A stretch of DNA of 18,094 nucleotides from an uncultured Blautia sp. (lineage in GTDB: Bacteria; Bacillota; Clostridia; Lachnospirales; Lachnospiraceae), in the NCBI GenBank assembly GCA_902476765.1, contig CABSEJ010000053.1, positions 1 to 18,094 of the forward strand. Reading direction: 5' to 3'. Of this stretch, positions 1-6,177 are shown one piece after another. The translations under genes and the position numbers were made by a program. Under the pieces are notes generated by a model. That model did no database searches. It was not told where the DNA came from and saw only the letters and a list, made by a program, of their open reading frames with translations. The first letter of the stretch is position 1. The number at the start of each line of letters is the position of its first letter.

Positions 1-1433
1 AGGCCATTGACCTGGTGGATGAGGCCTGTGCCCTGATTAAGACAGAGCTGGATTCCATGCCAACGGAGCTGGATGAGCTGCGCAGAAGGATTATGCAGAT
101 GGAGATTGAGGAGGCGGCTTTAAAGAAAGAGGACGACCGTTTAAGCCAGGACCGTCTGGTAGAGCTGCAGAAGGAGATGGCAGAGCTTCGGGATAAATTT
201 AACAGCCAGAAAGCCCAGTGGGATAATGAAAAATCTACAGTGGAGCGCCTCCAGAAGCTGAGAGAGCAGATTGAGGATATGAATAACCGTATTCAGATGG
301 CTCAGAGAAATTATGATTTGGACGAGGCGGCTAAATTACAGTACGGGGAGCTTCCTAAGCTGCAGAAACAGCTTGCAGCAGAAGAGGAGCAGGTGAAAAA
401 CCGGGATTTGTCTCTGGTTCATGAAAGTGTTACGGAAGACGAGATTGCCAGAATTATTTCACGCTGGACCGGTATCCCTGTGGCAAAACTGACGGAAGGA
501 GAACGTTCCAAGATTCTCCATCTGGCAGATGAGCTGCACAAAAGGGTCATTGGTCAGGACGAAGGGGTAGATAAGGTTACGGACGCTATTATCCGTTCCA
601 AGGCAGGTATCAAAGACCCTACAAAGCCCATTGGCTCCTTCCTGTTTTTAGGTCCTACAGGTGTAGGTAAGACAGAGCTTGCCAAGGCACTGGCTGCGGC
701 TCTTTTCGATGACGAGCAGAACATGGTGCGTATAGATATGAGTGAATACATGGAGAAATATTCTGTATCCAGACTTATCGGAGCGCCTCCGGGATATGTG
801 GGCTATGAGGAAGGCGGACAGCTGACAGAAGCCGTGAGAAGAAAGCCCTATTCTGTTGTTTTGTTTGATGAGATTGAGAAGGCTCACCCTGATGTGTTTA
901 ATGTACTGCTTCAGGTGCTGGATGACGGACGGATTACAGATTCCCAGGGAAGAACTGTGGATTTTAAGAATACTATTTTAATCATGACTTCTAATATCGG
1001 TTCCTCTTACCTGCTGGAGGGTATCCAGGATAACGGAGAAATCCGTCAGGAAGCCAGGGATATGGTGGAACAGGATTTACGGGCTCATTTCAGACCGGAA
1101 TTTTTGAACCGTCTGGATGAAATTATTATGTTCAAGCCTCTGACAAAAGAGAATATCAGCGGTATTGTGGACCTTTTGATGGCTGATTTAAACAGAAGAT
1201 TAAAAGACCAGGAATTATCTATTACATTGACAAAACCGGCCAAAGATTATATTATTGAACAGGGATATGACCCGGTTTACGGAGCCCGTCCTCTGAAGCG
1301 GTTTGTACAAAAGCATGTGGAAACCCTTACCGCCAGATTGATTCTGGAGGGAAATATGAGGGCAGAGGACAGGATTGTCATAGACCTGGAAAATGGGAAA
1401 CTGACTGCAAGCGCCCAGGCGCTGCAGGATTAA
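1..1433 (+). CDS. clpB: ClpB disaggregase chaperone, C-terminal part (5' end outside window)
   Basis: ClpB is a hexameric cytoplasmic AAA+ unfoldase that works with DnaK to rescue aggregated proteins. The visible 476 residues (reading frame opens at base 3, no start in the window) begin with the AIDLVDEACALI segment that closes the first AAA+ module. A charged coiled-coil M-domain follows (about residues 20-130), which separates ClpB from ClpA and ClpC. The second AAA+ module has Walker A GPTGVGKT (bases 651-674), Walker B VVLFDEIEKAHPDV, the pore-loop region GAPPGYVGYEEGG, sensor 1 MTSNIGS, the FLNRLDEI arginine region and the sensor 2 GARPLKR. The C-terminal D2-small domain is complete and ends normally. 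Full-length ClpB is about 860 residues, so a little over half is present. DUF4250 follows within 20 bp and is probably cotranscribed. The identification is very secure; regulation cannot be seen because the promoter lies outside. Confidence 0.97.
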   Translation, partial: AIDLVDEACALIKTELDSMPTELDELRRRIMQMEIEEAALKKEDDRLSQDRLVELQKEMAELRDKFNSQKAQWDNEKSTVERLQKLREQIEDMNNRIQMAQRNYDLDEAAKLQYGELPKLQKQLAAEEEQVKNRDLSLVHESVTEDEIARIISRWTGIPVAKLTEGERSKILHLADELHKRVIGQDEGVDKVTDAIIRSKAGIKDPTKPIGSFLFLGPTGVGKTELAKALAAALFDDEQNMVRIDMSEYMEKYSVSRLIGAPPGYVGYEEGGQLTEAVRRKPYSVVLFDEIEKAHPDVFNVLLQVLDDGRITDSQGRTVDFKNTILIMTSNIGSSYLLEGIQDNGEIRQEARDMVEQDLRAHFRPEFLNRLDEIIMFKPLTKENISGIVDLLMADLNRRLKDQELSITLTKPAKDYIIEQGYDPVYGARPLKRFVQKHVETLTARLILEGNMRAEDRIVIDLENGKLTASAQALQD

Positions 1434-1452
1434 GATGCCAAGGGAGGCCAAA

Positions 1453-1626
1453 ATGATACCTAAAGACCCGGTAATGCTGTTAAGCTATGTAAATACCCAG
1501 TTGAGGGATTTTTATTCCTCCTTCTCCTCCTTCTGCGAGGATAAGGAGCTAAACGAAAAAGAAATTGCAGCGAAGCTGGCAGGCATTGATTATATTTATG
1601 ATGCGGCAAGGAATCAGTTTGTATAA
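1453..1626 (+). CDS. Small DUF4250 protein (57 aa)
   Basis: This small protein begins MIPKDPVMLLSYVNTQLRDF and ends with AIDYIYDAARNQFV-like residues. That matches what I remember of the DUF4250 family, short Firmicutes proteins of about 57-65 residues with no known function. The start at 1453 is preferred because GGGAGG (1442-1447) sits 5 bp before it. An upstream in-frame ATG at 1435 would overlap this binding site and lacks one of its own. The protein is soluble, with no signal or membrane segment, and looks mostly helical. It lies 19 bp after clpB and just before a terminator, so it is likely the last gene of the clpB transcript. No role can be inferred beyond that neighbourhood. Confidence 0.85.
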   Translation: MIPKDPVMLLSYVNTQLRDFYSSFSSFCEDKELNEKEIAAKLAGIDYIYDAARNQFV

Positions 1627-1673
1627 CTGTTCCGGGAAAATTATGCCAAAGCCTGTGAGGGAAAACGATAATA

Positions 1674-1712
1674 AAGCAAGTGGGAAGGCCTTTGCCGACC
1701 ACTTGCTTTTTT
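1674..1712 (+). terminator. Intrinsic terminator after clpB-DUF4250
   Basis: A 10-bp perfect stem (1674-1683 with 1699-1708, AAGCAAGTGG / CCACTTGCTT) has a 15-nt loop and a run of six T (1707-1712). It lies 48 bp after the DUF4250 stop. The T-run is also the outer left arm of the next repeat's first hairpin. Confidence 0.88.
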
Positions 1713-1824
1713 GTTCTCTGGGAAATTCCTCTGAATTTCCCAGAGAACAAAATGCCCTTCGGGCAGGCTTGCACTGGGGCGGAGAGGAGTTATGCCGCTA
1801 AAGCGACCCAACCCAGGCGGAGAA
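1711..1824 (+). repeat. Structured intergenic repeat, family A copy 1
   Basis: This copy opens with a perfect hairpin (1711-1728 with 1733-1750, 18 bp, loop CTCT). A short GCCC-TTC-GGGC hairpin follows (1754-1764). Next come a purine-rich GGCGGAGAGGAG segment, an ATG (1792-1794), a small CGC-TAAA-GCG hairpin (1796-1805) and the conserved tail CCCAACCCAGGCGGAGAA (1807-1824). It matches copies at 8581 and 17983. In the first hairpin, bases differ between copies while pairing is kept (CTCTGGG/CCCAGAG here, CTATAGG/CCTATAG there). After the conserved part, this copy has its own folded tail: 1827-1836 with 1882-1891, enclosing a hairpin at 1854-1880. Function unknown; it could be a mobile repeat or an RNA element. 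Confidence 0.8.
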
Positions 1825-1928
1825 CTCTGCTCACACCTGAACCATGTTCTTACGCAGCCCGACAGCAAGTGTCAGGCTGCTGTGTGAACAGTTAGAACTA
1901 TATGGAAGATTTAGCAGGATATGCTTAA

Positions 1929-1957
1929 TTGACGGTATTATTGAATTATGCTATATT
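1929..1957 (+). promoter_or_regulatory. Promoter for the GH88 gene and possibly the two-component genes
   Basis: TTGACG (1929-1934) and TATATT (1952-1957) are separated by exactly 17 bp, a good housekeeping-sigma promoter. Transcription would start near 1964, giving a leader of about 280 nt that includes the 155-bp inverted-repeat element. Inferred from sequence only. Confidence 0.7.
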
Positions 1958-2037
1958 CATTTTTAGAAACAATGGTGTTACAGGCCAAATCATTTGCGGG
2001 CGGTTGCTTGTATTTATTTGAAACGGACCAACCTACT

Positions 2038-2192
2038 GTACTGACACGTTCACATTTCAACAAATGACTTGCCTGAATTTCCATCTGCTGCGTTGTCGTC
2101 AATCAACGTAGCCACCGCTACGTCTCATTCCTCCGCCTTGCAGAATGAAAATTCATTCTACGTCATTATGCTGAAAATGAACGTGTCAGTAC
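2038..2192. mobile_element. MITE-like 155-bp element with 15-bp terminal inverted repeats
   Basis: The ends are perfect 15-bp inverted repeats: GTACTGACACGTTCA at 2038-2052 and its complement at 2178-2192. A second, imperfect inverted pair lies inside (2075-2088 with 2140-2154). The centre holds CGTAGC-CACC-GCTACG (2107-2122) and a GAATGAA/TTCATTC palindrome. The whole could fold into one long hairpin. It has no credible coding sequence, so it fits a non-autonomous element that needs a transposase from elsewhere. I see no convincing target-site duplication. It sits between the promoter at 1929 and the GH88 start, so it would be transcribed as leader. Confidence 0.6.
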
Positions 2193-2247
2193 ACTACAGT
2201 GAAAATCATATATGCATTTGGGGATTTAAGGAAGGTAAAGAGAGATT

Positions 2248-3447
2248 ATGGAGAAATGGATAACTTTAAAGGATTTGGATAAGTATCAGGAGGCGGATAG
2301 AAAAGAGGTAGAGGAGGCTATGGCTTTTTCTGTGGAGCAGGTAAAAAGGAATTTGCCTCGGTTTACCAGGGAGTTTCCCGGAGCCAATAGCTTTGGGAAT
2401 TTTTATGAGCCGGGACCTAATGTAGACTGGACCACAGGCTTTTGGACAGGAGAAATCTGGCTGGCTTACGAAAACGCAGTGACAGAAGAGGATAAGAAAA
2501 TGCTGCGGCAGGCCGGAGAGTGCCAGGTAGATTCTTTCCTGGAGAGAATCCTGAAAAAAGAGAATGTAGACCATCACGATATGGGCTTTTTGTACAGTCT
2601 TTCCTGTGTGGCTGCCTACAAGCTGACTGGGGCCCAAAAAGCCAGGGAAGCTGCAGTCAGAGCTGCAGACCAGCTGATGGGACGTTTCCAGCCGGTAGGC
2701 CGGTTTATTCAGGCCTGGGGGGAGATGGGGGCAAAAGAGGATTACCGGTTTATTATTGACTGTCTGCTGAATCTGCCTCTTTTATATTGGGCCGCTCAGG
2801 AGGCAGGAGAGGAAAAATACCGGGATATTGCGGAGCAACATATCCATACGGCTTTGGCGAATCTTATCCGTCCCGATGATTCTACCTGGCATACCTTTTT
2901 CATGAACCCGGAAACAGGGGAGCCGGATCATGGCGCTACCTGTCAGGGCTACAGAGACGGTTCTGCCTGGGCCAGAGGACAGGCCTGGGGCGTTTACGGC
3001 ACCGCCGTGGGATACCGTTATACAGGCAGAAAGGAATATATTACATACTTTAAGCGGGTGACCCGTTATTTTCTGGAGCATCTTCCCAAGGATTTATGCC
3101 CCTATTGGGATTTGACCTTTGGGGAAGGCGATGAGGAGCCCAGGGATTCCTCCTCTGGTGTAATCGCTGTCTGTGGTATGCTGGAAATGAGTAAATATAT
3201 GGAGGCAGAAGACAGCAGGTATTACCGTTCCGTGGCTCTCAAACTGCTGAAAAGTATTATAGAAAATTATATGGTAAAAAATAAGGAGGACAGCAACGGC
3301 TTGCTGCTTCATGGCGTCTATTCTAAGAAAACACCCTATAATACCTGTGCAGAAGCCGGGGTGGACGAGTGTGTTATCTGGGGAGATTATTTCTATATGG
3401 AGGCCCTGCAGCGAGTTTTAAATCCGGATTGGAAAATTTACTGGTAG
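2248..3447 (+). CDS. Glycoside hydrolase family 88, unsaturated glucuronyl hydrolase
   Basis: GH88 enzymes act on oligosaccharides released by polysaccharide lyases. They hydrate the C4-C5 double bond of the terminal unsaturated uronic acid, which frees it from the neighbouring sugar. The 399-residue protein has the normal family length, no signal peptide, and an alpha/alpha-barrel pattern of repeated helices, so it acts in the cytoplasm. WTTGFWTGEIW (61-71) is a family hallmark. D111 (in DHHDMGF) and D171 (in FIIDCLLN) have the 60-residue spacing of the two catalytic Asp residues in the Bacillus enzyme (88 and 149). SAWARGQAW (239-247) is the third conserved block. The start follows AAGGAAGG (2228-2235). 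No lyase, sugar transporter or KduI/KduD genes are present nearby. The downstream response regulator begins 20 bp after the stop, so cotranscription is possible. Substrate (host glycosaminoglycan or plant uronan) is unknown. Confidence 0.93.
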   Translation: MEKWITLKDLDKYQEADRKEVEEAMAFSVEQVKRNLPRFTREFPGANSFGNFYEPGPNVDWTTGFWTGEIWLAYENAVTEEDKKMLRQAGECQVDSFLERILKKENVDHHDMGFLYSLSCVAAYKLTGAQKAREAAVRAADQLMGRFQPVGRFIQAWGEMGAKEDYRFIIDCLLNLPLLYWAAQEAGEEKYRDIAEQHIHTALANLIRPDDSTWHTFFMNPETGEPDHGATCQGYRDGSAWARGQAWGVYGTAVGYRYTGRKEYITYFKRVTRYFLEHLPKDLCPYWDLTFGEGDEEPRDSSSGVIAVCGMLEMSKYMEAEDSRYYRSVALKLLKSIIENYMVKNKEDSNGLLLHGVYSKKTPYNTCAEAGVDECVIWGDYFYMEALQRVLNPDWKIYW

Positions 3448-3467
3448 GGAAATGACAGGAGGCGGAC

Positions 3468-4136
3468 ATGAAGAAAATAGCAGTGGTGGAGGACGACCTG
3501 GTACTGCGAGAGGCTCTTACAGGGCTGCTGGAGGAAAACGGCTATGAAACCTGTGTGGTGGAGGATTTTCAGAAAGCCAGGGAAGTGCTGTTGGCTATGG
3601 AACCGGATTTAGTGCTTCTTGATATTCTCCTTCCGGGAGCCAATGGACAGGAAATTTTAAGGAGCCTGAGAAAGGAATCACAGATTCCGGTTGTTATGCT
3701 CACCAGCAGGTCCGGGGATATGGATGAGATACTGTCTATGAGCTATGGGGCTGATGATTATATTGTAAAGCCATACAATCCTACGCTGCTGCTTCTGAAG
3801 CTGGAGGCTTTGTTTCGCAGGATGGGGCCTAAGGAGCATACCGAGGAAATACAGTACGGCCCGGTGACGGTCAATCTGTTACGCAGTACCATGCGTTGGG
3901 AGGACAGAGAGGTGGTGCTGTCCAAAAACGAAATTTCCATTTTGTATTATCTGATAAAGAACCGGGGAAGGATAGTGTCCAGGGACGAGCTGATGGATTA
4001 TCTCTGGGACTGCAGCGATTTTGTTGATGATAATACCCTGACTGTAAATATAAACCGTCTCAGGAAAAAGTTGCAGGAAGCCGGAGTAGAACATGCGGTG
4101 GAAACCAGAAGAAAGCAGGGATATATTCTGATATGA
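3468..4136 (+). CDS. OmpR/PhoB-family response regulator (BceR-like)
   Basis: This 222-residue protein has the two-domain OmpR layout. The receiver domain (about 1-118) holds the acidic pocket E8/D9/D10, phospho-acceptor D52, T79 and K101. The C-terminal winged-helix DNA-binding domain (about 127-222) ends with the typical NINRLRKKL and TRRKQGYILI segments. A strong AGGAGG lies 5 bp before the start region at 3468. The histidine kinase start overlaps its stop (ATGA), so the two are translationally coupled. The partner kinase type and the Bce-like transporter that follows indicate a regulator of an antimicrobial-peptide detoxification transporter. Its likely target is the promoter of the ABC genes, though I see no clear operator. 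Very secure as a response regulator, moderately secure as BceR-type. Confidence 0.94.
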   Translation: MKKIAVVEDDLVLREALTGLLEENGYETCVVEDFQKAREVLLAMEPDLVLLDILLPGANGQEILRSLRKESQIPVVMLTSRSGDMDEILSMSYGADDYIVKPYNPTLLLLKLEALFRRMGPKEHTEEIQYGPVTVNLLRSTMRWEDREVVLSKNEISILYYLIKNRGRIVSRDELMDYLWDCSDFVDDNTLTVNINRLRKKLQEAGVEHAVETRRKQGYILI

Positions 4137-5146
4137 GCTGGAAGGTGTATTTTAAGGATCAGAAGTTTTTTATTTTAGCAGGCTTACTGAGTGCAGCTAT
4201 TTGTCAAATGGTGCTTTTTTTGTTTCAGGCAAAGCCGGAGCTTCAGATTTTTATTTTTGTGCTGCAGATGGCAGGAATGTGGGCTGGTCTTTTCCGGGAT
4301 TACTACAGGAAAAAAGGATTTTATGAAAATTTGCAGAAAAGGCTGGATAGCTTTCAGGAGAAATACTTGATTCAGGAAATGATAAAGAGACCGGATTTTT
4401 TGGAGGGAAAAATCCTTTGGGATGTTTTGGCGGAGATGGGAAAGGCTATGAATGACGAAATTTTCCGCCAGATAAGAAAAAATCAGGATTTTAAAAGATA
4501 TGTGGAAACCTGGGTCCATGAGGTTAAGCTTCCCATAGCCAGTATGGGACTAATGCTCCACAAGGAAGGGGGAGAGCAGGCCAGGCTTTTAAAGGAGCAG
4601 GTAAATCGTATTGACGAGTATGTGGAGCAGGTTCTGTATTATCTGAGAAGCCAGGTTCCCCAGAAGGATTATGTGATAAAGGAGTATTCTCTGGGAGAAA
4701 TAATAAACCGTGCCATTGCAAAGCATAAGGACAGCCTTATCCGCAATCATGTGAAGGTCATCCAGGAAGTAGGAGATGTAAAAGTATTGACGGATGAGAA
4801 GTGGATGGGCTTTATTCTGGGCCAGCTTCTCAGCAACAGTGTAAAATACAGGAAACAGCAGGAACCTTGTATCCGGCTTTTTTCGGAAGAGTCAGATAAG
4901 GTGGTTTTGAGTCTTTGGGATAACGGAATGGGAATTCCCAGAGAAGATGTTCCCAGGGTCTTTGAGCATTCATTTACCGGGAAGAACGGGCGTATCTGCC
5001 AAAGCTCCACCGGCATGGGGCTGTATCTGTGCAGCAGTATGTGCCGTATGCTGGGCCACAGGATTTCCATAGAATCAGAGGAAGGAGAATATACCCGGGT
5101 TGTCCTGGAATTTAAAAGAGACAGCCATATATACCCCATTTCATAA
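4133..5146 (+). CDS. Intramembrane-sensing histidine kinase (BceS-like)
   Basis: This is a 337-residue membrane kinase. Two membrane segments (about 12-31 and 36-55) are joined by only a few residues, so there is almost no external sensor domain. This is the hallmark of BceS-type kinases, which sense through their partner ABC transporter instead of binding a ligand. The H-box is WVHEVKLPIASM, with phospho-acceptor H129. The ATPase domain has the N-box QLLSNSVKYR (N235), the G1 box DNGMGI (263-268) and the G2 box GMGLYL (294-299). It overlaps the regulator by 4 bp. A terminator starts at its stop codon, so the downstream transporter genes need their own promoter, as is usual when only the transporter is induced. 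Confidence 0.93.
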   Translation: MSWKVYFKDQKFFILAGLLSAAICQMVLFLFQAKPELQIFIFVLQMAGMWAGLFRDYYRKKGFYENLQKRLDSFQEKYLIQEMIKRPDFLEGKILWDVLAEMGKAMNDEIFRQIRKNQDFKRYVETWVHEVKLPIASMGLMLHKEGGEQARLLKEQVNRIDEYVEQVLYYLRSQVPQKDYVIKEYSLGEIINRAIAKHKDSLIRNHVKVIQEVGDVKVLTDEKWMGFILGQLLSNSVKYRKQQEPCIRLFSEESDKVVLSLWDNGMGIPREDVPRVFEHSFTGKNGRICQSSTGMGLYLCSSMCRMLGHRISIESEEGEYTRVVLEFKRDSHIYPIS

Positions 5147-5173
5147 CCTTACAGAGATGTAAGGTTATTTTAT
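5143..5173 (+). terminator. Intrinsic terminator after the histidine kinase
   Basis: An 11-bp perfect stem (5143-5153 with 5158-5168, ATAACCTTACA / TGTAAGGTTAT) carries a GAGA (GNRA-type) tetraloop and ends in TTTT. It overlaps the kinase stop codon and separates the regulatory genes from the ABC genes. Confidence 0.8.
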
Positions 5174-5201
5174 ATTCTTCCATGGTTTCTGACTCTCTGT
5201 T

Positions 5202-5372
5202 TTTTTATGATATAGGAAAGTTCTCACTTTCCTATATCATAAAAAGCGCTTTGCGCAGCGATGCACACTCGCATGAAAGGCAGATGTCAGCTAAAGCTGA
5301 CCACGCTCGGCGCAGCAAAAGTGTGCTTCTTGGAAGAAAATGGAATTGCGAGGGTGTGCGAAGCACACTTTT
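5202..5372 (+). repeat. Structured intergenic repeat, family B
   Basis: The element has the same order of parts as family A but a different sequence. First comes a 19-bp hairpin (5202-5220 with 5227-5245) that shares the TATAGGAAA core with family A copies 2 and 3. A GCGC-TTT-GCGC hairpin follows (5246-5256), then GCACACTCGCATGAAAGGCAG and an ATG (5284-5286 region). The next hairpin is GTCAGC-TAAA-GCTGAC (5286-5301), equivalent to GTCGC-TAAA-GCGAC in family A. A 13-bp inverted repeat (5317-5329 with 5360-5372, AAAAGTGTGCTTC and its complement) closes the element. It fills the gap between the kinase terminator and the ABC ATPase. If the ABC promoter lies upstream of it, it would form the mRNA leader; no clear promoter is visible. 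Role unknown. Confidence 0.7.
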
Positions 5373-5409
5373 GTTCTAATAGGGGTGAAAAACAAAAAGG
5401 AGGATTCTT

Positions 5410-6177
5410 ATGGAAGCATTATTAGAGGTTCAACATATGACAAAGTTTTACGGAAGCAGGTCCAGCCTGACGAAAGCCGTAAATGACATCAGCTTTTTTG
5501 TGGAAAAAGGAGAGTTTACCGCAGTGATGGGAGCCAGCGGCTCAGGGAAAACTACGCTTTTAAACTGTATATCTACCATTGACCGGGTAACCAGCGGCCA
5601 CATTCTGGTGGAAGGGCAGGATATTACCAGACTAAGAGGAAAAAATCTGATGAAGTTCCGCAGGGAGAAAATAGGTTTTATTTTTCAGGAGTTTCATCTT
5701 TTGGATACGCTGAATGCTTTTGATAATATTGCGCTGGCTCTCCAGATTCAAAATGTACGGCCTGAAAAAATCAGGCGTCAGGTAAAAGAAATAGCAGAGA
5801 AATTAAATATTACAGAGGTTTTGAAAAAATATCCCTACGAAATGTCAGGGGGACAGAAGCAGAGGTGCGCCTGTGCCAGAGCTCTGATTACCAACCCTTC
5901 CTTTATTCTGGCGGATGAACCCACCGGGGCCCTGGATTCTCAGAGCGCAGGCATGCTGCTGGGAAGTATGCAGTATATGAACCAGGATTTAGGGGCCACT
6001 ATTTTGATGGTTACCCATGACGCATTTTCCGCCAGCTATGGGAGAAGAGTGCTGTTCTTAAAGGATGGAAAGCTTTTTCATGAGCTTCGCCGGGGTAAGG
6101 AGAGCAGGCATGAATTTTTTAACCAGATTATCCATGTAATTTCCCTGTTGGGAGGTGACTTGAATCATGTTGTTTAG
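5410..6177 (+). CDS. ABC transporter ATP-binding protein, BceA-like
   Basis: This 255-residue ATPase powers a MacB/LolD-class ABC system. In the Bce type, such systems free cell-wall precursors from peptide antibiotics such as bacitracin. Motifs: Walker A GASGSGKT (41-48), Q-loop Q93, signature MSGGQKQR (145-152), Walker B FILADE (165-170, catalytic E170) and switch histidine H203. The FHLLDTLNAFDNIALAL stretch is typical of this class. AAGGAGG (about 5397-5402) precedes the start. The gene overlaps the permease by 11 bp, so they form one unit. Its position just after a BceRS-like pair strongly supports the peptide-detoxification role; the specific drug or peptide is unknown. Confidence 0.94.
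   Translation: MEALLEVQHMTKFYGSRSSLTKAVNDISFFVEKGEFTAVMGASGSGKTTLLNCISTIDRVTSGHILVEGQDITRLRGKNLMKFRREKIGFIFQEFHLLDTLNAFDNIALALQIQNVRPEKIRRQVKEIAEKLNITEVLKKYPYEMSGGQKQRCACARALITNPSFILADEPTGALDSQSAGMLLGSMQYMNQDLGATILMVTHDAFSASYGRRVLFLKDGKLFHELRRGKESRHEFFNQIIHVISLLGGDLNHVV

Noticed and set aside
2069..2263. A 64-codon open frame through the inverted-repeat element
   Set aside because: It lies mostly inside the MITE-like palindromes, has no good ribosome binding site and no recognisable domain.
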